From NCBI GenBank assembly GCA_950097015.1, contig CATNEN010000039.1, forward strand, positions 10,820,001-10,884,000: a stretch of 64,000 nucleotides of DNA, read 5' to 3'. The stretch is from Macrostomum hystrix. Lineage: Eukaryota > Platyhelminthes > Macrostomidae. Position numbers and translations under genes: made by a program. Shown here piece after piece: positions 20,925-32,525 of this stretch; position 1 is the stretch's first letter, and the number at the start of each line of letters is the position of its first letter. Under the pieces are notes generated by a model. It was not told where the DNA came from. It worked only from the letters and a program-made list of their open reading frames with translations, and did not search any database.

Positions 20925-22870
20925 TCACAGCAGACCCATCAGGCTTAGAAGTTCCTTGCCTTTGGCTGAGCGAAGCGCACTTTTAAACTCCTGCTGGCTG
21001 AGCTTGTCTTTGCGGCCCTGCAGAGTTAATTTAGCGTGGTTGGTGGACCAACAGGTGTGTTAGCGAGAAAATAAGTGTACAGTCAGTGTACACTCTCCCA
21101 GTGCCTTGGGGTGGGCCCTCAAGTTGCACTACAAGCCACCGAGCCTTCCCTCCGCGGCTGCGTCCAAAATTAGGGTGACCTCACCGCGGATTCAAGCTCA
21201 GGGTAAAGGTAGTCCGGAGGTCCTGTTGAGAATGCTGCAAAGACCTAGAAGCTTACCTCAGCCAGGTCGGCGAATACTGTCTTCATGTTGGTGAGGCTCG
21301 CTCGTTTAGCCAGCTTTATTCTAGCAGCCGCGTCCACCGCCTTGTGCAGCTCGCTGTAGCTGATCTTGTCGTCCTTGTCGAAGTCAACCATCTTGAAGAT
21401 GTCTGAAGATAAAGAGGACTTATTATCGATCTTTCACATTGAACAACTATCTTGTAATTAACTTGTATAGCACCTGCACCCACAGCCTTCCCTGCAAATA
21501 TTATGCAGCCTTGCTTCACTAGCTAACTCACTGTCAATCTTCTCCTCGCTAGTAAGCTTTGAATGGTAGATCATGGCTATGGAGAACTCATAGAAGTCGA
21601 TCACCTGGTTGCCGTCCAGGTCTAGCATGTTGAACACCGTGTTCCAAGCCTCTCTTCGCTCTCTGCGATTCAGAGAAAGTTTATGGAATTTACTTTGCGG
21701 CTTTGTGAAGCTTGAAAGAGTGAAAACATGTGTGATTATGAACTCTTTTAAAATCCTTGGACATTGTGGAATTCGGGAAAATGTAAACTTTTCCGAAACT
21801 TTTATGTTGACCTAAAGAGCTATTGTACCGAAGGCGAGCTGCGATTGGCGTAAAGTGGTTGTACGCCCTAACTCACACAAGATCTATTTAGAAAGCAAAT
21901 CTCCTATTTTTATTGGTACCTAGCCCGATTGAGCCAAAGCAACAGCCAATGGCACTTGTCCATGGACAAGGGGTCCACCTTATCCACCCGAATCAACTGC
22001 GGCTTACTTGCTAGTCTCGCCCATTCGACTGACATACTGATGAAACTCTTCGCGGGTGATGGAGCTGCCGCAGCCGAGATCGACAAACGATTTAAGCAGC
22101 TCCTTGGTGGTCTGGGATGACACTGAAGCGGTTTAATAGATTCGGAGGGTTCGATATTATAAGACAGTTTTGTTAGAATATAGATCAGTAGGTCAGGCTT
22201 GCACTTTTGAAATTGAAGAGGCCTATTGGAGGAGTGACTGAGTGAGTGAGAAGGGCTACGTGAAATGGCAAATCATTTGGTGACACTAGACCCATAGCCA
22301 GCGAGGGGCAATACTGCCCATTTCACTGACTCCTGAGCACACACGCACACAGATACCGTACGCAGGCACACGCTCATACAGGTGTGTACAACTGCCCTGA
22401 CTTACTCATGGAATACTCAGAGTCTACACTCTCACTGTCTTGTTGGTTGGCCCTCAAGGGCGTAAATTGCACGACAAGCTCCCACGCCTTCTCTCTGCTG
22501 CTGCACCCCAAATGATTGTGGCCTCGGCGAGAAATCGAGCTCATGGACCTTGGTGCGAGAGGCAAACGCGTTAACCGCTCTGCCACTCACCCCCTTCGGA
22601 GAGGTAGATTACGAGATTACGAGGAGTAGATTAGGAGGGGTAGGCTTGGAGGGGTAGATTTGGAGGGGTAGATTAGGAGGGGTAGATTTGGAGGGGTAGA
22701 TTAGGAGGGGTAGACTGGAGTTCTGGAGTTCTTGAGATGCACTTTTTTCCTATCTGATATTCATTTGTTTGATCAATCAAATACTGAGACAGCCAGTTCG
22801 CATGTTGAGACTTACAGTTGAGCATCTTGCTGACTTTGTCAATTTCCTCCTTGGAAACGTTGGTTCCCAT
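20925..22870 (-). CDS. EF-hand calcium-binding protein with N-myristoylation-type start
   Basis: Five minus-strand exons, 22816-22870, 22008-22122, 21532-21662, 21257-21402 and 20925-21017, join in phase to 179 residues. The start MGTNVSKEE fits the N-myristoylation consensus M-G-x-x-x-S. Four EF-hand positions can be laid out. The first is degenerate (VDLGCGSSITREEF); the second, DLDGNQVIDFYEF, and third, DFDKDDKISYSEL, have the alternating acidic loop of calcium binders. The fourth, in the last exon (GRKDKLSQQEF), is degenerate. The layout is like calcineurin-B/recoverin-type sensors, and a myristoyl switch at membranes is a reasonable inference, but I cannot assign it to a named subfamily. 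Two SINEs sit in its introns. All donors are standard (GTAAGT, GTAAGC, GTGAGT, GTAAGC). Confidence 0.85.
21075..21215 (-). mobile_element. SINE family A fragment in EF-hand gene intron 4
   Basis: On the minus strand the B-box side (TGAGCTTGAATCCGCGG) precedes TTGTAGTGCAACTTGAGGGC and GGCACTGGGAGAGTGTACAC, the same order as the 22255-22600 copy. Much of this 239-bp intron is the SINE. Confidence 0.6.
22255..22600 (-). mobile_element. Near full-length SINE family A with tRNA-like head
   Basis: Read on the minus strand from 22600: GTGGCAGAGCGGTTAACGCG (A box), CTCGCACCAAGGTCC and GAGCTCGATTTC (variant B box). The body has AAGGCGTGGGAGCTTGTCGT, GCAATTTACGCCCTTGAGGG and TACACACCTGTATGAGCGTG. The tail is GTCAGTGAAATGGGCAG. 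The head resembles a Ser/Leu-type tRNA with a long variable arm. It is in EF-hand gene intron 1, in sense orientation. Confidence 0.8.
22612..22720. repeat. 16-bp tandem repeat GGAGGGGTAGATTTGG
   Basis: About six copies directly after the head of the SINE, in intron 1 of the EF-hand gene. Confidence 0.9.
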
Positions 22871-23364
22871 TTCTTCAAGTCTTGTCTGTTATGCTTGAAA
22901 GTCCTGTGTGAAAACGGCAAAGCTGATAGCAAAAGAAGAATTTATTAGTTCAAGTTTTGCCTGCCTGCCACTTTTGGCAAAGCAGAATGAAGCCATTAAT
23001 ATACAGCCATGGTAGCTGAGGCAGAGTGAGAGGGATAGAACAATATACACCAGGTAAGTCTGTGAGCACTGCTCAATCCCTACCCGAGCAGTATACTTAG
23101 CAGCATTCACTGCTAGCTGCACTGAGTGAGAGCACTGGTTGCCTGTACGAGCTAGTATCCATGCATTGTGTCAGGCCAACCCACTGCCCCACCTTCACTG
23201 CATATCTGTTCAGCACTGTACGCTTAGCAATAATAATTCGGTGAAGAAGTAATAAAACGACAGTAAACTAGAATTTGTTGTTTTATTGTACTTTTATCCA
23301 CGGCTTCCACTGTTTCATCCTAAAAATGCACTCATTTAAGGCAAGAGTGAATTAAACTGCAAAT
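22871..23364. other. 5' flank of the EF-hand gene
   Basis: Probable promoter and leader of the minus-strand gene. No clear TATA or CCAAT element was identified. Confidence 0.4.
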
Positions 23365-23965
23365 AGATGCATTGAAGGGAGCTGCAGTCACTCTGGATGC
23401 AGTGAAGGGAGCTGCAGTCACTCTGGATGCAGTGAAGGGAGCTGCAGTCACTCTGGATGCAGTGAAGGGAGCTGCAGTCACTCTGGATGCAGTGAAGGGA
23501 GCTGCAGTCACTCTGGATGCAGTGAAGGGAGCTGCAGTCACTCTGGATGCAGTGAAGGGAGCTGCAGTCACTCTGGATGCAGTGAAGGGAGCTGCAGTCA
23601 CTCTGGATGCAGTGAAGGGAGCTGCAGTCACTCTGGATGCATTGAAGGGATGCTGCAGTCACTCTGGATGCAGTGAAGGGAGCTGCAGTCACTCTGGATG
23701 CAGTGATGGGAGCTGCAGTCACTCTGGATGCAGTGAAGGGAGCTGCAATCACTCTGGATGCAGTGAAGGGAGCTGCAATCACTCTGGATGCAGTGAAGGG
23801 AGCTGCAATCACTCTGGATGCAGTGAAGGGAGCTGCAGTCACTCTGGATGCAGTGAAGGGAGCTGCAGTCACTCTGGATGCAGTGAAGGGAGCTGCAGTC
23901 ACTCTGGATGCAGTGAAGGGAGCTGCAGTCACTCTGGATGCAGTGAAGGGAGCTGCTATTCTTTT
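23365..23965. repeat. 30-bp minisatellite, 20 nearly perfect copies
   Basis: Unit AGTGAAGGGAGCTGCAGTCA plus CTCTGGATGC. The first nine full copies appear identical, then a one-base insertion (GGGATGCTGCAG at about 23648) shifts the frame. The array is young. Confidence 0.98.
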
Positions 23966-24714
23966 CTCTAGGCCTGCCTGCCTAACTGTCTAATCGTTAG
24001 GCCTGAGTAGAGGTGAGATCAGTAGGCCTCACGTGAGGTCGAACTGGTGAGCAAGCAGTTCAACAATTTCCCTCTTTCTCCAAAAAGAACAGGTAACGGA
24101 AAGTGTGTCTTGCAGAGCAAAAATTGCTGGGTTTCCAGCTGCTTCCGCCCAATAATTGCGGGAAAACAGAAAAAATCTAATTTTGCATTTTTCACCCAGG
24201 AGGGATGGGAAAAATACACGGAAAGAAAAAGGAAGAAAGCTGTAAACAATTTTCTTTTCGCTGTTAAGTTTCTTTTGCGCCATTTTTCTAGTTTGTTTGT
24301 CCATCAGAGGCGAAAAAAGTCAGACTCAAAGGCTAGAAATGATTTGCGCAAATAATCTGACACCTTTGACCGTGTGTCTGCAGCGGACTAACGCCCCACT
24401 GAAGCCAGGTAATTGTCGGCCAATTTTCGGACGCCACGCGGGCCAAAGCCGTATCGAGTTTCACTCGCGGCCTGCGATATTCAAACAGCAGCTGCAGATA
24501 AAATGATGATTGAGGCCAGGAGCAAAAGGAAAAAATATTCGCGAAAAATAGGGAAGGATTGAGAAAAATTTCCCTTTGAGAGCGGCCCACGCAAATCAGC
24601 AGCGAAAGCGGAACAATTAAAAACGCCAGCCATGAGTGACACTTTTGCTTGATTATAAACTTCAATATTTTTCACAGATCTCACTTGTGATAAACTTGTA
24701 AACTTTTCCCTCCC
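23966..24714. other. Intergenic, no gene recognised
   Basis: Mixed-composition sequence with short ORFs on both strands and no recognisable domain. Confidence 0.45.
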
Positions 24715-26085
24715 TCTCCATGTCATTCCCTCACTCTCCATCTCATTCCCTCACTCTTTATCTCATTCCCTCACTCTCCATCTCATTCCCTCACTCTCCA
24801 TCTCATTCCCTCACTCTTTATCTCATTCCCTCACTCTCCATGTCATTCCCTCACTCTCCATGTCATTCCCTAACTCTCAATGTCATTCCCTCACTCTCCA
24901 TCTTATTCCCTCACTCTCCATCTCATTCCCTCACTCTCCATGTCATTCCCTCACTCTCCATGTCATTCCCTCACTCTCCATCTCATTCCCTTACTCTCCA
25001 TCTCATTCCCTCACTCTCCATCTCATTCCCTTACTCTCCATCTCATTCCCTCACTCTCCATCTCATTCCCTGACTCTCCATCTCATTCCCTCACTCTCCA
25101 TCTCATTCCCTCACTCTCCATCTCATTCCCTTACTCTCCATCTCATTCCCTCACTCTCCATCTCATTCCCTCACTCTCCATCTCATTCCCTCACTCTTTA
25201 TCTCATTCTCTCACTCTCCATGTCATTCCCTAACTCTCCATGTCATTCCCTCACTCTCCATCTCATTCCCTCACTCTCCATGTCATTCTCTCACTCTCCA
25301 TGTCATTCCCTAACTCTCCATGTCATTCCCTCACTCTCCATCTCATTCCCTCACTCTCCATCTCATTCCCTCACTCTCCATCTCATTCCCTTACTCTCCA
25401 TCTCATTCCCTCACTCTTTATCTCATTCCCTAACTCTCCATGTCATTCCCTCACTCTCCATCTCATTCCCTCACTCTCCATCTTATTCCCTCACTCTCCA
25501 TCTCATTCCCTCACTCTCCATGTCATTCCCTTACTCTCCATCTCATTCCCTTACTCTCCATCTCATTCCCTTACTCTCCATCTCATTCCCTTACTCTCCA
25601 TCTCATTCCCTTACTCTCCATCTCATTCCCTCACTCTTTATCTCATTCCCTCACTCTTTATCTCATTCCCTCACTCTCCATCTCATTCCCTCACTCTCCA
25701 TCTCATTCCCTCACTCTCCATCTCATTCCCTCACTCTCCATCTCATTCCCTCACTCTCCATCTCATTCCCTCACTCTTTATCTCATTCCCTCACTCTCCA
25801 TCTCATTCCCTCACTCTCCATCTCATTCCCTCACTCTCCATCTCATTCCCTCACTCTCCATCTCATTCCCTCACTCTCCATCTCATTCCCTCACTCTCCA
25901 TCTCATTCCCTCACTCTCCATCTCATTCCCTCACTCTCCATCTCATTCCCTCACTCTTTATCTCATTCCCTCACTCTCCATCTCATTCCCTCACTCTCCA
26001 TCTCATTCCCTCACTCTCCATCTCATTCCCTCACTCTCCATCTCATTCCCTCACTCTCCATCTCATTCCCTCACTCTCACTGTCA
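24715..26085. repeat. 20-bp minisatellite, about 68 copies, upstream of Dlx
   Basis: Unit TCTCATTCCCTCACTCTCCA. The plus strand almost lacks G except in TGTCATT variants. Minor variants (TTTA, TTACTC, TAACTC) cluster. Because 20 is not a multiple of three, all three plus frames stay open for long runs. Confidence 0.98.
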
Positions 26086-26179
26086 ATTTGTCCCACCGAA
26101 TGTGAGAGAATCCCGGTCCCATTCCAAAATTCTTAGAAGCAAATGTTAAATTTGGCGGGCAGGCGCATCGTTTTCTTCT

Positions 26180-26290
26180 CGCATGCCGGTCGCAGCCAAT
26201 GGGAACTGACTGCGTGAAGTGATGGCGGCGATTGATAGGCATGAATTCGCACCATCTCCGCCTCCGGTCGAGCCCGCCATTATTTAAGCA
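26180..26290 (+). promoter_or_regulatory. Candidate Dlx core promoter
   Basis: GC-richer segment with CAGCCAATGGG (CCAAT box, near 26192) and TATTTAAG (26281-26288), about 80 bp before the ATG. Placement fits a TATA-type promoter with a short leader; inference only. Confidence 0.4.
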
Positions 26291-26365
26291 GCATCAGCAG
26301 CAGCAGCGAAAGATCGCTAAACAGTTTCGACTTTAGGTAAATTTTATAACACTCTAATTAACAGA

Positions 26366-29300
26366 ATGTCAACACCAGGAGACAACGATATTTTCGGTTA
26401 CAATAGTGAAGCATATCAGTACTATAGCATTTTTCATCAGCATCAGCAGCAGCAGCAGGACTTGGCGTCCCACTATGCCTTGAAATCAGATCGAGATTTA
26501 GGTCAGCCGAGTCTGATGCGGTTTGAAAATTATCTAAATATGGAGGGTCAATTGCCAATCGAGCAGCAGCAGCATCAGTATCAGCAACAGCATCAGCATC
26601 AGCATCAGCATCAGCAGCATCAGCAGCAGCAGCAGCTAGAGAACATCCATGGAAGCGGCTGTGGATACAACTTCTGTGCGCCTTCCGCTTCGCTGGAAGA
26701 TAACTTTGTCGGTGAGGGTTCTTGTGCATCAGTATTCACTTATGCAATTCGATTCCCACCTGATTCCTGTAGATAATCCTCAGTTCCTACTTGATAATTT
26801 TCAGTCCCTAAACTGAAGATTTTGGAACTCGATAGTCCTCATGGACTCAATATTCCATATGGACATGATAATCCTAATTTCCTACTAAATAATCCTCAGT
26901 TCAAACTTGATAATCCTCGATTCCTACTATATAATCCTCGATTCCAACTTGATAATCCTCGATTCCTACTTGATAATCCTCATTTCGAAATCGATAATCC
27001 TCAGCTCCATCTAGATAATCCCCAGTTCCAACTAGATAATCTTCAGCTCCAACTAGATAATCCTCAGTTCCTACCTGATAACCCCCAGTTCCTACTTGAT
27101 AATCCTCAGCTTCTACTTTATAATTCCCTGTTTCTACTTCATAAATCCCCTGGTCCTTCTTGATAATCCTCCGTTTCTACTAGACAATCCTGAGCTCCTT
27201 CTTTAGATAATCGTTAGATAATCCGCAGACAATCCGCAGACAATACGCAGACAGTCCGCAGACAATCCGCAGACAGTCCGCAGAGAGTCCACAGACAGTC
27301 CGCAAACAGTCCGCAGACAGTCCGCATAAAATCCCGCCCTTTCTGCCCAGAAAAAACCTTTTAGTTTTCAATTAGTGTCAGACAGCTGGCATTCTCAAGA
27401 CTAACTTGAGCTCAATTGAGTTTTTCCGTTGCAGCCAACCGGACCAGCTCGGCCGGCACCCTGGACCCTCAGCTTGCCTGCCCGAACGAAGACCCGGACG
27501 ACACCGATGCCACCGATGACGACCAGCTGAAGTCCAGGAAGCCGCGTACAATCTACACCCAGGCTCAGCTGCAGCAGTTAAATCGCAGCTACCAGAAGGC
27601 GCAGTACCTTTCACTGGCTGAGAGGGCTGAATTGGCCAGCATCCTGGGTCTAACCCAGACCCAAGTAAGGCCTATGCTAACCTACGAGTATAAGCTACTT
27701 GCAGTAGCATTCGCGTGTGTGAGCGTGGAACCCGGCTAAATAAACTGGATGGGGCTTTGAAACATACACCCTATTCTGTGACTGTGACACATCAGGTAAG
27801 CGAAATAGAAAATAAACTGCGACAGACCGTTAGTTGCTTGTGATAACTGATTTCAGCAGCGTCTTAAACAGGTGAGTGATGCCTGTAACAGGTAGGATTG
27901 ATGGATGACTGTAACAGGTAGGATTGATGAATGACTGTAACAGGTAGGATTGATGGATGACTGTAACAGGTAGGATTGATGAATGACTGTAACAGGTAGG
28001 ATTGATGGATGACTGTAACAGGTAGGATTGATGAATGACTGTAACAGGTAGGATTGATGGATGACTGTAACAGGTAGGATTGATGGATGTCTGTAACAGG
28101 TAGGATTGATGAATGACTGTAACAGGTAGGATTGATGAATGACTGTAACAGGTAGGATTGATGGATGTCTGTAACAGGTAGGATTGATGAATGACTGTAA
28201 GAGGTCGGATTGATGGATGTCTGTAACAGGTAGGATTGATGGATGTCTGTAACAGGTAGGATTGATGGATGACTGCAACAGGTAGGATTGATGGATGACT
28301 GTAACAGGTAGGATTGATGGATGTCTGTAACAGGTAGGATTGATGAATGTCTGTAACAGGTAGGATTGATGAATGTCTGTAACAGGTAGGCTTGATGGAT
28401 GACTGTAACAGGTAGGATTGATGAATGACTGTAACAGGTAGGATTGATGGATGTCTGTAACAGGTAGGATTGATGAATGACTGTAAGAGGTCGGATTGAT
28501 GGATGTCTGTAACAGGTAGGATTGATGGATGTCTGTAACAGGTAGGATTGATGGATGACTGCAACAGGTAGGATTGATGGATGACTGTAACAGGTAGGAT
28601 TGATGGATGTCTGTAACAGGTAGGATTGATGAATGTCTGTAACAGGTAGGATTGATAAATGTCTGTAACAGGTAGGATTGATGGATGACTGTAACAGGTA
28701 GGATTGATGAATGACTGTAACAGGTAGGATTGATGGATGTCTGTAACAGGTAGGATTGATGAATGACTGTAAGAGGTCGGATTGATGGATGTCTGTAACA
28801 GGTAGGATTGATGGATGTCTGTAACAGGAGGTAGGAAATCACAAATGTCTGTAACAGGAGGTAGGATTGATGGATGACTGCAACAGGTAGGATTGATGGA
28901 TGACTGTAACAGGTAGGATTGATGGATGTCTGTAACAGGTAGGATTGATGAATGTCTGTAACAGGTAGGATTGATGAATGTCTGTAACAGGTAGGATTGA
29001 TGGATGACTGTAACAGGTAGGATTGATGAATGACTGTAACAGGTAGGTTTGATTGATGACTGTAACAGCTGTAGGATTGATGAATGACTGTAACAGGTAG
29101 GATTGATGAATGTCTGTAACAGCTGTAGGATTGATGAATGACTGTAACAGGTAGGATTTATGAATGACTGTAACAGGTAGGATTTATGAATGACTGTAGC
29201 AGGTAGGATTTATGGATGACTGCAACAGGTAGGATTGATGGATGTCTGTAACAGGAGGTCAGTCTGTAACAGGAGGTCAGTCTGTATCAGGAGGTCAGTC

Positions 29301-30211
29301 TGCAACATGAGATCAGTCTGTAACAGGAGGTCAGTCTGTAACAGGAGGTCAACCTGTAACAGGAGGTCAGTCTGTAACAGGAGGTCAGTCTGTAACAGGA
29401 GGTCAGTCTGTAACAGGAGGTCAGTCTGTAACAGGAGGTCAGTCTGTAACAGGAGGTCAACCTGTAACAGGAGGTCAGTCTGTAACAGGAGGTCAGTCTG
29501 TAACAGGAGGTCAGTCTGTAACAGGGGCCAATCACAAAGGACAGTCACATATCAAATTCCAATCAATGTACTCAAGTCTCAAAGATTTCCTAGAAAGTAA
29601 TAATTCATAATTTCGAGTACCATGCTCACACATCGCCTGCTGCGCGTTTTCAGGAATTGTGAAGCACAAATTATAGTGACAATCAACAGTTCAACAGTTG
29701 TTGCCAAACGAGACCTTAATATTAAAAGTGTACTGTCCGTGAATGAAAACAGTTTTGTTGAATTGAATGCCACTAAGTGTTGCTTATTTGTTCCATTAAA
29801 ACTCCCGTCCTAATAAATATCGGGTGCCAATAGCTAGATATGATTGCAATGCGAGGATGTGACTATGTACCGAGTATTTTGTTATACTGTGTCACCTATC
29901 ACTGTATAGAGTGTTGATTTTTTCATCAATAGCAACGTGGAGTCCTGCCCTAGTAAAAAAAAAATGTTTTGCGCTATTTTAACGCATTTTATACCCAAAA
30001 ATGCTGATTAATTCCCGTTCACATGTCGCACTCTGCCGCAGTCACTGTTCGCAGCCATTTGTTATCGTGTTGATTCAGCGACACATTTATGAATGTACTA
30101 GACTAGTGTCCACAAAACTTTTCTACCCGAAAATAACAATTTTCAGGTGAAAATCTGGTTTCAGAATAAGCGATCCAAGTGCAAGAAATATGTCAGACAG
30201 CATGAGCAGCA

Positions 30212-30252
<41 letters not shown>

Positions 30253-31025
30253 GGAAGCGGCGAAGGATGCAGCTCAGCCCAGGACTGTACGACATCAGCT
30301 GCAAAAACGGAGTCATCAGTGTGAGCGGTCGATGCAGTTCGGCATCCCAAAACTGTGTTGTTAGAACTGTTGGAACTGTTAGAACAGTTGTTAATAGAAT
30401 TGTTAGAACAGGTGTTTCAAGAACTGTTAGAACTGTTAGAACAGGTGTCGCAAGAACTGTTAGAACAGGTGTTGTAAGAACTGTGAACAGGTGTCCCTAT
30501 AACTGTAGACATGTGTTTTTATGCAAATAAATTAACGAGCTTGCTTTCATAATCAAACAGCATCAGCAGCAGCAGCAGCAGCAGCATCAACATCAGCAGC
30601 AGCAGAAGTATCAGCTGCATCAGCAGCAGCATCAGCAGCAGCAGCAGTATAAGCAAGAGCAGCAGCAGCATCAGCAACAGCAGCAGCAGTTGAACTACTA
30701 TCAAGGTCAGCAATTAAATGTCTCTAATGGAGTAGGCAGCGGTGGCGGCGGCTCAGACAGCCAAGGTAGCAGCGGCAGCGGGCGCATCGGCTGCTTGGCA
30801 GGCAACTCAAAGCCGGAATCCACCGAGTCGCCGGGGTCTACGTCTCGCCAGGAATTCGCCACAATGAGCGCGGCCGGCCTGGCCGGATGCGGCCAAATTG
30901 ACTTCGACGCCAGCGACGTTGGCGGCGGATTCCTTGAGCACCTGTCAGCGTGCGCCAGCTACCACCAACAGAGGGGATTCGGCTCCGGGGGCTGCAGTGG
31001 CTCCGGGACGAGCTACCTGCCGTGA
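26366..31025 (+). CDS. Dlx: Distal-less (Dlx) homeodomain transcription factor
   Basis: Exons 26366-26711, 27435-27664, 30147-30320 and 30561-31025 join in phase to 404 residues. The homeodomain (about residues 149-208) reads [40 protein letters not shown] and [18 protein letters not shown], diagnostic of the Distal-less class. Helix 3 has Gln50 and Asn51. It is interrupted by the intron at the conserved QTQ/VKIWF boundary. Dlx proteins pattern appendages, nervous system and ectodermal outgrowths. The rest is low complexity: His/Gln runs before the homeodomain, a 14-residue polyglutamine just after it followed by RRKRRR, and more Gln/His and Gly/Ser in exon 4. Exon 4 starts within CAG repeats, so nearby in-frame acceptors are possible. 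Introns 1-3 all hold tandem arrays. AATAAA at 31090 is a plausible poly(A) signal. Confidence 0.95.
26780..27180 (+). repeat. 21-bp minisatellite in Dlx intron 1
   Basis: About 17 diverged copies of GATAATCCTCAGTTCCTACTT. Confidence 0.93.
27205..27330 (+). repeat. Short tandem repeat in Dlx intron 1
   Basis: About ten copies of CAGACAGTCCG/CAGACAATCCG, 10-11 bp. Confidence 0.9.
27885..29238 (+). repeat. 26-bp minisatellite, about 50 copies, in Dlx intron 2
   Basis: Unit CTGTAACAGGTAGGATTGAT plus GGATGA, with variants GAATGA, GGATGT and an AAGAGGTCGG form. Multi-unit blocks recur: the AAGAGGTCGG variant at about 28200, 28485 and 28770 has similar neighbours each time, which shows higher-order amplification of about 285 bp. 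Confidence 0.97.
29239..29530 (+). repeat. 18-bp minisatellite derived from the adjacent 26-bp array
   Basis: Sixteen copies of CTGTAACAGGAGGTCAGT. It shares the first ten bases with the 26-bp unit and directly follows it. Confidence 0.97.
29531..30146. other. Non-repetitive remainder of Dlx intron 2
   Basis: Single-copy-looking AT-rich sequence before the homeobox helix-3 exon. Could hold enhancers; nothing specific seen. Confidence 0.4.
30357..30515 (+). repeat. Imperfect short tandem repeat in Dlx intron 3
   Basis: Copies of GTTAGAACTGTTAGAACAGG with 9-27-bp periodicity. Confidence 0.85.
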
Positions 31026-31096
31026 GTCACGCGGACACACCTGCTCTGATCAGGTATCGACGATAAATTATCGATAAATCATGTATATCAATAAAG

Positions 31097-31345
31097 TGAC
31101 CTACCAGTATAGGTCACTGATCAGGTACTGATATAGGTCACTGATCAGGTACTGATATAGGTCACTGATCAGGTACTGATATAGGTCACTGATCAGGTAC
31201 TGATATAGGTCACTGATCAGGTACTGATATAGGTCACTGATCAGGTACTGATATAGGTCACTGATCAGGTACTGATATAGGTCACTGATCAGGTACTGAT
31301 ATAGGTCACTGATCAGGTACTGATATAGGTCACTGATCAGGTATC
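31097..31345. repeat. 24-bp minisatellite just 3' of Dlx
   Basis: Ten almost perfect copies of GATCAGGTACTGATATAGGT plus CACT. It starts two bases after the AATAAA signal, so it may be in or just past the Dlx 3' end. Confidence 0.97.
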
Positions 31346-32525
31346 TATTTTGCAAGTAAATATTTTGCTGAGCTACAATAAGCAACTAACAAACTCAAAA
31401 AATATTTATTTCAGTTTCTGAGTACCTGGACCTGGATTTAAATTATGAGAAGAAAAACTGTGTCTAGAAAATCGGACACAAAAATTGATTGAAGTTCGGG
31501 CAACGTTTTCTTGTTTCACCGTTCTACCACATTTGAGATGTCGTTAAAAATTATTCCTTAAAAGCTAGCGAGCGTCGTTACTCTTTGTCAAAACGTGAAT
31601 ATTTTTTCTTCCGACAAAATTTAGAATTCACACCATTTTTTGTCACTCGGTTAACTTATTAAAACAGATGTCGTAATCAGAAAAGTGTTTTTGTTAGACA
31701 TTGTGATTGTGATTTTTGTTTTTTGCTGTGCCGTCACAAGCGATCACTGAGTTTGCAGTCGAACGGTGCTGAGCAGTAGGACAAACTGCTCAGGACCGGA
31801 TAATAAGGGTTCCGGTAAAAGTCAAGGACCATAGACGCTATGGGAGGTTTTTATCTCGTAGTCTATGGTTAAACCTCTATTAGGCTGAAAAAACGGGATA
31901 TACAAAAGCCATGCATAGTATCGTTGAAATCGCTCACGAAATGTTCTGTTTAGAAGTCCTCAAGACATTTATTCCCTACAAATTCCAAGCAGGATATGAA
32001 TGCGAATGCAGCTTAAAGTCTTTGTGTTGTCTGAAGTCTCTGTTTTAGTTTGAAAGAGTAATTTGAATTGCACCAAATTGCAAACATCCATTTTCTTTTA
32101 AATAATATAAAAGAGAATCACAAAAGCTTTGTTTATTTATATGAACAAACCTATTGGAAGTAATTGATAATAAAACAGTTATAAAATCAAGAAGAATCAT
32201 TTCTGTACGCTTAGTTATTTGTTATTTAAAAACACAATTTATTCGTTAGCATCAGAAAATCGTTAAATAACAACAATCAATCAATACTAAATCAAGTCCA
32301 TTGTCTCAGGGGGGGGTATAGAAATTGACTAGCAAAATTGCAAGTCAAACGAAACCGAATAGTCGGATTGACAATTCTTGAATTTAGTGATTTTTCATTC
32401 ATAAATCATTTCGAGTCTCACTTGTTTAAATACGCGTGACACAGTCGTGTGGCTTGAAAAGGCTTCTCATTGATAAGAAATTTGACGCGCTGTGGACAGG
32501 CCAGATAGAAAGATGGAGGGTAATA
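31346..32525. other. Intergenic, no gene recognised
   Basis: AT-rich. One small inverted-repeat unit with ACCATAGACG and TAGTCTATGGTTAAA at 31826-31876, related to sequences near 60900-61210. Confidence 0.45.

Noticed and set aside
23365-23965. CRISPR-like regular array
   Set aside because: Head-to-tail repeats with no unique spacers, in a eukaryotic genome; an ordinary minisatellite. The same applies to all other arrays here.
24720-26149. ORFs of up to 429 codons in all plus frames
   Set aside because: Pure 20-bp minisatellite; open in three frames, so not protein-coding.
27830-28842. Minus-strand ORFs of 244 and 329 codons
   Set aside because: Readings of the 26-bp repeat in Dlx intron 2.
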